DNA of 7,394 nt from Pseudomonadota bacterium (GCA_023427355.1 JAEZBK010000311.1:1-7394); one strand, 5' to 3'; positions 1 to 6,591 are shown, counted from the first letter of the stretch. A program made the numbers and translations. The notes: a model not told the origin generated them from the sequence alone.

Positions 1-90
1 GGTGAGCAGCGCCAGCAATGCCAGCGCCCCCAGCACATACAGCGTGCCGCGCAAAAGCCGCATGCGGGTTTCCTGCTGCAGCGCCGTCAT
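1..90 (-). CDS. N-terminal fragment of a membrane-anchored protein, third gene of the otsB-GH15 operon (cut by the window edge)
   Basis: Thirty codons are visible, reading from the ATG at 90 leftward off the window. The fragment has a polar start (MTALQQETR), then a basic stretch and an uninterrupted hydrophobic run from about residue 17 (LYVLGALALLALL), which looks like a signal anchor or first membrane helix. A GGAAGG Shine-Dalgarno lies 7 bases upstream of the ATG, inside the end of the GH15 gene. The ATG overlaps the GH15 stop codon as ATGA, which implies translational coupling. Family knowledge: otsB-GH15 pairs in alphaproteobacteria are often followed by otsA (trehalose-6-phosphate synthase), and some of those synthases carry an N-terminal membrane segment. 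That identity is inference only; any membrane protein would fit 30 residues. The gene is real with good confidence, its function is unknown. Confidence 0.7.
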   Translation of the reverse strand, partial: MTALQQETRMRLLRGTLYVLGALALLALLT

Positions 91-1877
91 CGGATGGCCT
101 TCCATGGCCTGCTCAACAGCGCGGCGCAGTTGATCAGCCCGACCAGCGAATAGGTCTGGGGGTAATTGCCCCACAACTCGCCCGTCACCGGGTCCATGTC
201 CTCCGACAGAAGCCCCGCGGCGCTGCGCCGTGACAGCATCTCCTCGAACAGGGCGCGGGCTTCCTCGGTGCGCCCGGTCAGGTGCAGGCTTTCGATCAGC
301 CAGAAGGTGCAGACGGTGAAGGCCGTCACCGGCAGGCCGAAATCATCCTCGGTGGCATAGCGCAGCATGTGGCTGCCCCGGCGCAACGCCTTCTCCACTG
401 CCGACAGCGTGCCGGCAAAGCGCGGATCGTCGGGCGTGAAGAAGCGCAGGTCCAGCAATTGCAGCAGGCTGGCGTCCATCATCGTGTCCTCGAAGATGGC
501 GGACATGGTCTGTTCGTCCTCGCGCCAGGCCTTCTCCTCGACCTTGGCGCGTATCTGCGCCGCGCGCCGTGCCCACAGCGCCGCCCGATCATTCAGGCCA
601 AGCGCTTCGGCCGCCGTGGCCAGCCGGTCGCAGGCCGCCCAGCACATCACGACGGAATAGGTATGCACGCTCTGGCGCGTCCGCAGTTCCCACAGGCCCG
701 CATCGGGCGTGTCGTGCAGTTTCCAGGCGCATTCGCCCACGCGCTCCAGCGCCTCGAAGTCCTCCGTCCCAGACGGGCGCAGCAGGCGCAGGTCGAAAAA
801 GGCCTGCACGCCCGACAGCACGATCTGGCCATAGACATCGTGCTGCACCTGGGAATAGGCGGCGTTGCCGACCCGCACCGGGCCCATGCCGCGATAGCCG
901 GGCAGGGCGGCCGCCTCGCTTTCCTCCAGCCTGGTTTCGCCCAGCACGCCATAAAGCGGCTGGATCATCCCGCCCTTTGCCTCGTCCACGATGTTGCGCA
1001 GGTAAGTGAGGAAGGATTCCAGCACGTCCAGCGCGCCCAGCCGGTTCAGCGCATGGACCGTGTAATACGCGTCGCGGATCCAGCAATAGCGATAGTCCCA
1101 GTTGCGCTGCGAACCGGGATGCTCCGGCACCGAGGTGGTCAGCGCCGCCACGATGGCGCCGGTCTCTTCATGCTGGCACAGTTTCAATGTGATGGCGGCG
1201 CGGATCACCGCATCCTGCCAGTCGGGCGGCGTCGCAAGTCCGCGCACCCACAGCCGCCACTCGGTGATGGTCTCCGCCAGCATCAGCGACAGCGACGAGG
1301 CCAGGTCGCCGGTGAAGCTCTCGTCCGGCCCAAAGAAGAAATGCAGCGGCTTTTCCACCCGGAAGGTGCGGCCTTCATGGATCAGGCTGGTGGGCGCATC
1401 GGTGGTCAGGCGCATGTCCATCGCCTCCAGGCCATAGCGGATATGGTTGGAGCCGAAGACGCGGTGCGCGCCTTGTCCCTGCCAGCCGGTCACGGGCTTC
1501 AGCCGCACGCGGATGCGCGGCGATCCCGACAGGGGGCGCACGATGCGCGCAAAGGCCACGGGGCGATAGGTGCGGTCGCTGCGCTGGGCGCGCGGGCAGA
1601 AATCGATCACCTCCACGCCATTGCCCGACGCATCGGTGTGGCGGCTGACCAGCACGGCGGTGTTGCGGATATATTCCTGCTCGACCTGGGCGCAGTCCTC
1701 CAGCTCGATGGACCAGAAGCCCTGGGCTTCGGTTCCCTCTGCCGTGTCCAGCAGCGCGGAAAAGACCGGCTGGCCATCCACGCGCGGCACGCACGCCCAC
1801 ACGAAGCGTCCGGCGCGATCCACCAGCGCGCTCACCTGGCAATTGCCGATGGGCCACAGATCCAGGTTGGGTTTCAT
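87..1877 (-). CDS. Glycoside hydrolase family 15 protein (glucoamylase/trehalase type)
   Basis: A 596-residue protein of the usual length for bacterial GH15 enzymes of two-domain form. Residues 1-200 are the beta-rich N-terminal domain typical of trehalase-like GH15 proteins, starting PNLDLWPIGNCQVSALVD. The (alpha/alpha)6 barrel follows. Signatures are WDYRYCWIRDA at 260-270, QHDVYGQI near 346-352, GLWELRTR at 394-401 with E397 as the likely general acid, and LLSEDMDP at 556-563 with E559 as the likely general base, followed by GNYPQTYSLVGLIN. Both catalytic glutamates are present, so the enzyme should be active. There is no signal peptide, so it is probably cytoplasmic. The family hydrolyses alpha-linked glucose from the non-reducing end and includes true trehalases. 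The start overlaps the otsB stop by 4 bases, arguing for trehalose or another alpha-glucan as substrate. Substrate choice between trehalose and a maltooligosaccharide cannot be settled here. Confidence 0.93.
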   Translation of the reverse strand: MKPNLDLWPIGNCQVSALVDRAGRFVWACVPRVDGQPVFSALLDTAEGTEAQGFWSIELEDCAQVEQEYIRNTAVLVSRHTDASGNGVEVIDFCPRAQRSDRTYRPVAFARIVRPLSGSPRIRVRLKPVTGWQGQGAHRVFGSNHIRYGLEAMDMRLTTDAPTSLIHEGRTFRVEKPLHFFFGPDESFTGDLASSLSLMLAETITEWRLWVRGLATPPDWQDAVIRAAITLKLCQHEETGAIVAALTTSVPEHPGSQRNWDYRYCWIRDAYYTVHALNRLGALDVLESFLTYLRNIVDEAKGGMIQPLYGVLGETRLEESEAAALPGYRGMGPVRVGNAAYSQVQHDVYGQIVLSGVQAFFDLRLLRPSGTEDFEALERVGECAWKLHDTPDAGLWELRTRQSVHTYSVVMCWAACDRLATAAEALGLNDRAALWARRAAQIRAKVEEKAWREDEQTMSAIFEDTMMDASLLQLLDLRFFTPDDPRFAGTLSAVEKALRRGSHMLRYATEDDFGLPVTAFTVCTFWLIESLHLTGRTEEARALFEEMLSRRSAAGLLSEDMDPVTGELWGNYPQTYSLVGLINCAALLSRPWKAIR

Positions 1878-2626
1878 GGGTTCGCCGCCATGGTGAGGAA
1901 GGCCAGCGTCTCGTCCACGCTGCGCAGGTTATAGGACGCCGCGGTCGGCCGCACCGGTCCCACCAGCACGCCAGCGCCGCCGCGCGCACGCGCGGCGCGA
2001 AAGCCGGATTCATCGGTGTGATCGTCGCCGATGAAGATGGGCCGCCCGCCCGCCATCGGTGTCTGCGCCAGGAAGGCCGCCAGCGCGGTGCCCTTGTCGG
2101 CGCCGCTGCATTTCAGTTCCACCACCATCTTGCCCGGCTGCACCGAAAGTCCGGTGTCCATGGCCAGCGCCGCCGCCAGTTCGGTGCAATCGCGCTGGGC
2201 CTCGGGCGCCAGGCGATAATGCAGCGCCAGGCCGAAGGGCTTTTCCTCGATGATGACGCCGGGATGGCGGGCCTGCAGCGCCAGAAGGCTTTCGCGCAGG
2301 GTTTCGCTGAAAATCGGTGCGGGCGGCGTCACCATCCGTCCATCGGGCCAGTGCAGCTCCGCGCCATGGCTGCCGCCCACCACCATGTCCATGTCGCCGA
2401 ACAGCAGGCGCACATTCGCGGCGGCCCGGCCGCTGACGATGGCGATGCGTCCTTTCAGACGCCGGCCCAGCGCGCGCAACAATTCGCGCAGCCGCTCCTC
2501 CACCAGAACGGCGTCGGGACGGGCAGCAATCTCGACCAGCGTGCCGTCGAAGTCGAGAAACAGGCTGGCCTCCTCAAGAAGATCGCGCGGCGGCGGGGGA
2601 AGCTGGCAGGCTTCTGAATATGTCAT
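1874..2626 (-). CDS. otsB: Trehalose-6-phosphate phosphatase OtsB (HAD superfamily)
   Basis: A 250-residue HAD phosphatase that dephosphorylates trehalose-6-phosphate to trehalose, the last step of the OtsA-OtsB route. HAD motif I is [10 protein letters not shown] with D25 the nucleophile and D27 the acid/base. Motif II is IVSGR (S65). K178 in the DKGTAL segment is the motif III lysine. Motif IV is [12 protein letters not shown] with D201, D202 and D205 for magnesium. The cap has the family's [13 protein letters not shown] and [12 protein letters not shown] elements. The frame stays open upstream to an ATG at 2746, but the extra 40 residues are basic, without family resemblance, and run through the intergenic hairpin region. 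The ATG at 2626 puts motif I near residue 25, as is normal. Its ribosome site (AGAG) is weak. It is first gene of the minus-strand operon, with a 4-base overlap into the GH15 gene. No EcfG-type promoter is visible on this strand upstream. Confidence 0.95.
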   Translation of the reverse strand: MTYSEACQLPPPPRDLLEEASLFLDFDGTLVEIAARPDAVLVEERLRELLRALGRRLKGRIAIVSGRAAANVRLLFGDMDMVVGGSHGAELHWPDGRMVTPPAPIFSETLRESLLALQARHPGVIIEEKPFGLALHYRLAPEAQRDCTELAAALAMDTGLSVQPGKMVVELKCSGADKGTALAAFLAQTPMAGGRPIFIGDDHTDESGFRAARARGGAGVLVGPVRPTAASYNLRSVDETLAFLTMAANP

Positions 2627-2680
2627 CTCAAAATCTCTGAAGGCATTGTGGCGGTCATGCCGCGTCGCGGCAAGGAAAGA

Positions 2681-2700
2681 CGGGCGCAAAAACACGCCCG
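2681..2700 (-). repeat. Short GC-rich hairpin in the otsB leader
   Basis: Perfect 6-bp arms CGGGCG/CGCCCG around an 8-base loop, 55 bases upstream of the otsB ATG on its coding strand. The loop is T-rich on that strand. It is not followed by a T run, so it is not a convincing intrinsic terminator in either direction. It may be a leader structure of otsB, or chance in GC-rich DNA. Confidence 0.35.
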
Positions 2701-2717
2701 GATGTCTGTCATGCAAG

Positions 2718-2742
2718 GGAACTCTTTCGTGGCAAAGACGTT
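2718..2742 (+). promoter_or_regulatory. Predicted EcfG (general stress response) promoter for the small ORF-alternative oxidase unit
   Basis: GGAAC at 2718-2722 and CGTT at 2739-2742 are separated by 16 bases, an exact match to the alphaproteobacterial EcfG consensus GGAAC-N16-CGTT. Transcription would start near 2749, giving a leader of about 87 nt to the first ATG at 2836. The first 13 bases (GGGAACTCTTTCG) match the promoter at 7258 in 12 positions. On the minus strand the element does not read as an EcfG site, so it should fire only toward the oxidase. Expression from it is inferred, not shown. Confidence 0.8.
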
Positions 2743-2763
2743 GCACGCTTCACCGAAACAGAA

Positions 2764-2800
2764 GTTGCGCACGCAACCATGGCACCATTGGTGCTGTTGC
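2764..2800 (+). promoter_or_regulatory. Overlapping inverted repeats in the oxidase-unit leader, able to form alternative hairpins
   Basis: Two dyads share one arm. Dyad A is GTTGCG-CA-CGCAAC at 2764-2777; as RNA this is a 5-bp stem with a GCAC loop. Dyad B is GCACCA-T-TGGTGC at 2782-2794, extended by GCAAC (2773-2777) pairing with GTTGC (2796-2800) across a 4-versus-1 internal loop. The GCAAC segment can pair left or right but not both. A further GGTTG at 2802-2806 could compete for the same segment. All of it lies between the predicted start site and the first ATG. It could be a DNA operator dyad or a leader RNA; no known regulator motif was recognised. Confidence 0.45.
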
Positions 2801-2835
2801 CGGTTGTCACTACGCACCCTGCGGAAATGGACGCC

Positions 2836-3006
2836 ATGACAAAGCCCCCGAAACGCTCCGCCACCTCCAACGAAAGCCAGGCGGAGAAAAAAGCGCGCCT
2901 GCGGCGAATTGCGGAGGAGCGCGGCGCACACGATCCGTCCTATCGTCCCACCGAGAAAGACGCGCAGATCGACGCGTCGGGCGCCCGCTTCAAAAGCGAC
3001 GCCTGA
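2836..3006 (+). CDS. Small charged hypothetical protein encoded ahead of the alternative oxidase
   Basis: A 56-residue protein from the ATG at 2836; GGAA sits at 2823-2826, nine bases upstream. An in-frame ATG at 2827 would add three residues, and the longer frame to 2779 would run back through the leader dyads and is unlikely. I do not recognise a family. The composition is strongly charged, rich in K, R, E and D with no hydrophobic stretch: a short predicted helix ([18 protein letters not shown], about residues 13-30), then a probably disordered tail ([20 protein letters not shown]). Third codon positions are mostly G or C as in neighbouring genes, supporting real coding. The stop at 3006 leaves 32 bases to the oxidase TTG, so the two are probably co-transcribed. 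A stress-related or nucleic-acid-binding role is possible but is a guess. Confidence 0.65.
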   Translation: MTKPPKRSATSNESQAEKKARLRRIAEERGAHDPSYRPTEKDAQIDASGARFKSDA

Positions 3007-3027
3007 CCCGCGTCACCTGGCGCGGTC

Positions 3028-3033
3028 AGGAGG
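3028..3033 (+). promoter_or_regulatory. Ribosome binding site fixing the oxidase start at TTG
   Basis: A perfect AGGAGG lies 5 bases before a TTG at 3039-3041. No ATG or GTG in the oxidase frame lies near it, and the frame is open for hundreds of bases upstream through unrelated DNA, so this site decides the start. Confidence 0.85.
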
Positions 3034-3038
3034 CGGCA

Positions 3039-3782
3039 TTGGTCAACCAACTGCTGACACCAGATCCTGCTTCGCTGGAGCGGGAACAGGTCGCTGATCC
3101 CCCGGTGCATCATCGTCCGTCGGGATTGTCCGACCGTTTCGCGCTGGCCTTCACCAAGGTTCTTCGCTTAATCGCCGATACCTTCTTCGCCAAGCGCTAT
3201 GGTCATCGCGCCGTGGTGCTGGAAACCGTCGCCGCCGTGCCGGGCATGGTCGGCGGCATGCTCACGCATCTGACGGCCTTGCGCCGCATGCAGGACGACC
3301 AGGGCTGGATCCGCACGCTGCTGGACGAAGCGGAAAACGAGCGCATGCACCTGATGGCCTTCGTCGAGATCGCGCGCCCCAGCCTGTTCGAGCGGCTGGT
3401 GATCCTGTTCGCCCAGTGGATATTCTTCCTCGCCTATGCGGCCATCTACCTGGTCTCGCGCCGCACCGCGCACCGCATTGTCGGCTATTTCGAGGAAGAG
3501 GCCATTGTCAGCTACACGCTCTATCTCAAGGAGATAGACGAAGGCCGTGCTGAAAATGTTCCGGCGCCCGCGATGGCGCGCCGCTACTGGGACATGCCGG
3601 ACGGCGCCACGCTGCGCGACATGGTGCTGCTGATCCGCGCCGACGAGGCCAATCATCGCGACGTCAACCATGCGCTGGCGGGCAATCTTGCGGGCCATCC
3701 CCTGCCGCCCGACATTGCCGAGGCGCTTCAGCGCCATCAGGACAGCATGGCCGTCAGCGGCGCGCGACACCCGGCCCGCTAG
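3039..3782 (+). CDS. aox: Alternative oxidase (cyanide-resistant diiron ubiquinol oxidase)
   Basis: A 247-residue protein that should oxidise ubiquinol and reduce oxygen to water without pumping protons, as a peripheral protein on the cytoplasmic face of the inner membrane. The carboxylate diiron ligands are all in place: E62 in [12 protein letters not shown]101 and H104 in NERMH, a glutamate of [10 protein letters not shown] (E152 by its spacing to the conserved Y159), and E203 and H206 in [12 protein letters not shown]. Hydrophobic helices at about 66-82 and 118-140 fit membrane association. Length suits bacterial members, which lack the plant regulatory N-terminus. The TTG start is chosen from a perfect Shine-Dalgarno. 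The reading frame is open far upstream, so a longest-ORF call would give a false 510-residue product. It follows the small protein by 32 bases and probably shares the EcfG promoter at 2718, suggesting expression under stress or in stationary phase. COQ7-type hydroxylases share the diiron fold but not this motif set. Confidence 0.94.
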   Translation: MVNQLLTPDPASLEREQVADPPVHHRPSGLSDRFALAFTKVLRLIADTFFAKRYGHRAVVLETVAAVPGMVGGMLTHLTALRRMQDDQGWIRTLLDEAENERMHLMAFVEIARPSLFERLVILFAQWIFFLAYAAIYLVSRRTAHRIVGYFEEEAIVSYTLYLKEIDEGRAENVPAPAMARRYWDMPDGATLRDMVLLIRADEANHRDVNHALAGNLAGHPLPPDIAEALQRHQDSMAVSGARHPAR

Positions 3783-3785
3783 GCC

Positions 3786-4106
3786 TCAGCGCATCTCGCC
3801 CTGGATGTGGCGGCCCAGCGCCTCCACCGGCACTTCGTCGAAGCGATAGCCGCGCAGGAATTGCAGGCCCAGTTCCGGCGATTTCTGCCACACCACGCGG
3901 GCCTCGTACGCCATGCGGTTGCGCAGGTCGAGAAACCAGGCCCGTTCGTCGGCAAAGGTCTGGGTTTCAATGTCCACGCGCGCGCCGCCGACCGATATGT
4001 CGCGCGCCAGGCAGCGCAGATAGCGGCTGCCATCCAGCGTGGCCAGCCGCGCGCCCCACAGCACCTTGCGCCGCGGCGCCTGCCGATTTTCCGTTTTCCT
4101 GAACAT
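3786..4106 (-). CDS. PilZ-domain protein (predicted cyclic di-GMP binding)
   Basis: From the ATG at 4106 this is a single-domain PilZ protein of 106 residues. Both c-di-GMP binding elements are visible: RQAPR (R8xxxR12, followed by R13) and DISVGG (36-41, the D/NxSxxG motif). The barrel ends with the usual VVWQKSPELGLQFL (71-84). PilZ proteins of this size act as stand-alone c-di-GMP effectors, commonly affecting motility, adhesion or exopolysaccharide; the target here cannot be told. The frame extends to an ATG at 4181, adding 25 basic residues (131 in all). I prefer 4106 because that extension has more A/T third positions, lies outside the domain, and would leave almost no leader behind the TAAAAT box at 4189-4194. 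Neither start has a good ribosome site, so this choice is uncertain. It converges on the oxidase with only 3 bases between stop codons. Confidence 0.87.
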   Translation of the reverse strand: MFRKTENRQAPRRKVLWGARLATLDGSRYLRCLARDISVGGARVDIETQTFADERAWFLDLRNRMAYEARVVWQKSPELGLQFLRGYRFDEVPVEALGRHIQGEMR

Positions 4107-4358
4107 GCCGTGCCAAACAACCCGAAAACGCCGCCTTGGGGCCACGATAGGGCGCAAAAGTTTCCACCGGCTGCCCGCCATGGTTCAAATTTTACCCATG
4201 ACCTGTGGGCAGGTCGCCCGGCCGGGTGCATTTCCTTAACGACGATTGCGATGGGCGGCGGGGCAGGCTTGTGCTGGCAGCGCCACCTTGCGCACAATTG
4301 CGGCGGATGTGGCGAAATTCCGGCAACCGCCCGCGGTTAGCCACGTTCTGCAGGTAAC
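4107..4358. promoter_or_regulatory. Divergent region between the PilZ gene and the penicillin-binding protein gene, with several dyads
   Basis: Visible elements: TAAAAT on the minus strand (plus-strand ATTTTA at 4189-4194), a possible -10 box for the PilZ gene but without a good -35; GACCTG-TGGG-CAGGTC at 4200-4215, a 6-bp dyad with a 4-base centre; CCCGGCCGGG at 4217-4226, a 10-bp palindrome; and CGCA-CAAT-TGCG at 4291-4302. The two adjacent dyads at 4200-4226 lie just upstream of the possible PilZ -10 and would be well placed as an operator. No EcfG-type element is present in either direction, and I could not assign a promoter for the penicillin-binding protein. Confidence 0.35.
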
Positions 4359-6503
4359 ATGGGTGACTCCGAAGATATGTCCGGCTGGCGGCGCATGGGT
4401 GCGGTGACGGCGCGAGTCCTGGCCATCGTGCTGGCGCTCGTGGCGGTTCCGGTCGCCGTGCTGGTGCTGACGCCGCCCCTGATGAAGGCGCTGGCCGATC
4501 CCTTGCCCGCCATGCCGCCACAGGTCGAAAGCGGCTTTACCTTCACCTTCCTCGACCAAGATGCAAAGCCGATGGGCCGCCAGGGCCCGGTGGCGGGCGT
4601 GCCCCTGTCGCTGCCTGAAATGCCCGCATACCTGCCTGCCGCCTTCCTGGCGGCGGAAGACCGGCGCTTCTTCCATCATGACGGCGTGGATTTCCCCGGC
4701 ATGTTCCGCGCCCTGCGCGCCAACTGGGAAGCGGGCCGCGTCGTGGCGGGCGGTTCCACCATCAGCCAGCAGACCGCCAAGCTGCTGACCGGCGACCGCG
4801 AACGCACCTATGACCGCAAATGGCGCGAGCTGATGGCGACGGCGGCGCTGGAGAAGGCCTATACCAAGCGGCAGATCCTCGAGATCTATCTCAACCATAT
4901 CTATCTGGGCGACGGTGCCCATGGCGTCGATGCTGCCGCACGCGCCTATTTCGGCGTCTCGGCGCGCGAGGTGACGCTGGCGCAGGCGGCCATGCTGGCC
5001 GGGCTGGCGCGCGCGCCCTCGCTGCAATCGCCGCGCCGCGATCCTGCCGGCGCGCTGGGGCGGGCCCATCGCGTTCTTGCCTCGATGGTCGAAACCGGCG
5101 CCATCACGCGGGAGCAGGCCGCCAATGCCCGCGCGCAAACCCTGGCGCTGGTGCCGGCCCGGCGTGACGATCGCAACTATGTGCTCGATGCCGCCGCGGC
5201 AGAGGCGAAGCGGATCCTGGCGGCGCAGGGCCTGACACATGGCGCCTTCACGGTACACACCGCGATCGACGCCAGGCTCCAGGCAGCAGCCCAGTCGGCC
5301 GTGACCGGCGCGGTCAAAGCCAATGGCCGCGCCCTGGGATTCTCGCAGGCCGCAATCGTGACCATGACGCCCGATGGTGCGATCCGCGCCATGGTGGGCG
5401 GCGTGGATTACGGGGCTTCAGTTTTCAACCGCGTGACACAGGCGCGCCGCCAGCCCGGCTCGGCCTTCAAGCCCTTCGTCTATGTCGCGGCTCTGGAGCG
5501 TGGACTGACGCCCTGGGACTGGCGGCAGGACCAGGCCGTCAATATCGGCGGCTACCAGCCCGCCAACTACCGCCACGCCAGCTATGGCGCGCTGCAACTC
5601 ACCGATGCGCTGGCGCGCTCGGTCAACACCATCACCGTCTCGCTGGCGCAGGAAGTCGGCATCGCCGCCGTCGCCGCCACGGCGCGCCGCCTGGGCATCG
5701 CATCGCATCTGGGCGCCTATCCTTCGCTGGCGCTGGGCACCGAGGTCGTGACGCCGCTGGAGCTGACGGCTGCCTATGCCGTCTTCGCCAATGCCGGGCA
5801 GCGCGCGCGCCCGCATCTGGTGACGCGCATCGAAGGCGCCTTTGACGCCGCCCCCATCCATGTCCGCGCCATGCCCCGCGAAGCGCCTGTCCTGGCCGAT
5901 GGCCCCCGCCGCGACATGACGGCGATGCTTTACAATGTGGTGCTGACCGGCACGGGGGCAGCGGCGCGCCTGCCGGCGCAGGAAGCGGCGGGGAAGACCG
6001 GCACCAGCCAGGATTACCGCGACGCCTGGTTCATCGGCTTCACGCCCCATCTGGTGACGGGCGTGTGGGTGGGCAATGACGACAACAGCGCGATGCGCGG
6101 TGTCACGGGCGGACGCGTGCCCGCACAGCTCTGGAAACAGGTGATGACGGTGGCGGAAGCGGGCCGGGAACCGGCGGCGCTGGATCGCAGTGCGCCGGTG
6201 CGCGACATGGAGTGGATGCCCACACCCGATTTCCTGGATGAGATCATGGCCGCGCCCGCGCCTTACCAGCCGGGCATGATGCCGTCCGGCGCATCGCCGG
6301 GCTTTCGCGAAATCCGCGCCAATCAGGTGGTGCCGCAGGATTATGCGCCATCGCCCGCCGCCGAACCGGTGCCGTATGAAGCGCCCGCCCAGGCTGCGCG
6401 CGCGCCTGTCAGCGTCGCGCCCCAATCCTATCTCAATTATCGCGAGCGCCAGCCGGAGGAGGCTGGGTCTGCCTATGCGCCTTCGGGCTGGGGCACACGC
6501 TAG
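4359..6503 (+). CDS. Class A penicillin-binding protein (bifunctional peptidoglycan glycosyltransferase/transpeptidase)
   Basis: A 714-residue inner-membrane enzyme that polymerises lipid II and cross-links the stem peptides. A short cytoplasmic tail and one membrane anchor (about 17-38) precede the GT51 domain: AAEDRRFFHHDGVD with catalytic E100, GGSTISQQTAKLL (131-143), RKWRELMATAALEKAYTK and EIYLNHIYLG with second glutamate E175. The transpeptidase has S368-A-F-K371, S421-V-N423 and K546-T-G-T, so all three active-site motifs are intact. The size, without a large inserted domain, fits PBP1A-like proteins rather than PBP1B. From about residue 600 there is a proline- and alanine-rich tail of roughly 110 residues with no catalytic motif, ending in W-G-T-R. 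The start at 4359 has AGG at 4352-4354; a second ATG at 4377 would shorten the tail by six residues. The gene appears monocistronic, divergent from the PilZ gene. Confidence 0.96.
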   Translation: MGDSEDMSGWRRMGAVTARVLAIVLALVAVPVAVLVLTPPLMKALADPLPAMPPQVESGFTFTFLDQDAKPMGRQGPVAGVPLSLPEMPAYLPAAFLAAEDRRFFHHDGVDFPGMFRALRANWEAGRVVAGGSTISQQTAKLLTGDRERTYDRKWRELMATAALEKAYTKRQILEIYLNHIYLGDGAHGVDAAARAYFGVSAREVTLAQAAMLAGLARAPSLQSPRRDPAGALGRAHRVLASMVETGAITREQAANARAQTLALVPARRDDRNYVLDAAAAEAKRILAAQGLTHGAFTVHTAIDARLQAAAQSAVTGAVKANGRALGFSQAAIVTMTPDGAIRAMVGGVDYGASVFNRVTQARRQPGSAFKPFVYVAALERGLTPWDWRQDQAVNIGGYQPANYRHASYGALQLTDALARSVNTITVSLAQEVGIAAVAATARRLGIASHLGAYPSLALGTEVVTPLELTAAYAVFANAGQRARPHLVTRIEGAFDAAPIHVRAMPREAPVLADGPRRDMTAMLYNVVLTGTGAAARLPAQEAAGKTGTSQDYRDAWFIGFTPHLVTGVWVGNDDNSAMRGVTGGRVPAQLWKQVMTVAEAGREPAALDRSAPVRDMEWMPTPDFLDEIMAAPAPYQPGMMPSGASPGFREIRANQVVPQDYAPSPAAEPVPYEAPAQAARAPVSVAPQSYLNYRERQPEEAGSAYAPSGWGTR

Positions 6504-6566
6504 GGACGTCTTCCCACACGCAGGCGGCACGTCATGGTTGCGCCGCATTCTGTCGGCCTGATGGAC

Positions 6567-6591
6567 GGAACTTGCGCCTTCGCATGGCGTT
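6567..6591 (+). promoter_or_regulatory. Predicted EcfG promoter for the PmtA-like methyltransferase gene, with dyad symmetry
   Basis: GGAAC at 6567-6571 and CGTT at 6588-6591 have the exact 16-base spacing. Transcription should start near 6598, giving a leader of about 27 nt to the ATG at 6625. The right half continues as GTTCC (6589-6593), so the element is a GGAAC-N17-GTTCC inverted repeat that also reads as a near-match promoter (AGTT instead of CGTT) on the minus strand, toward the 3' end of the penicillin-binding protein gene. It lies wholly between genes. Confidence 0.8.

Noticed and set aside
282..1934. 550-codon open frame on the plus strand opposite the GH15 gene
   Set aside because: Composition is rich in H, Q, R and A without any domain; it is the antisense shadow of a GC-rich gene with clear catalytic motifs.
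2627..2746. 40-residue N-terminal extension of OtsB
   Set aside because: No family resemblance, unusual composition, and HAD motif I is already normally placed from the ATG at 2626.
2250..3038. Upstream extension of the alternative oxidase frame
   Set aside because: It translates antisense otsB and the leader into serine/arginine-rich sequence; a perfect ribosome site at 3028 places the start at 3039.
3083..3087. Additional GGAAC inside the oxidase gene
   Set aside because: No CGTT at 16-17 bases (GTG at the expected place) and it lies within coding sequence.
4365..4418. Two GANTC sites (4365-4369 and 4414-4418) at the start of the penicillin-binding protein gene, as CcrM/GcrA sites
   Set aside because: Both lie inside the coding sequence and two such sites in 50 bp are not rare; no promoter element accompanies them.
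4236..5258. 340-codon minus-strand open frame across the start of the penicillin-binding protein gene
   Set aside because: Same shadow pattern (H, Q, R, G-rich), and it would cover the divergent regulatory region.
6523..6546. GCGGC/GCCGC inverted repeat after the penicillin-binding protein gene as a terminator
   Set aside because: Only a 5-bp stem, a 13-base loop and no T run.
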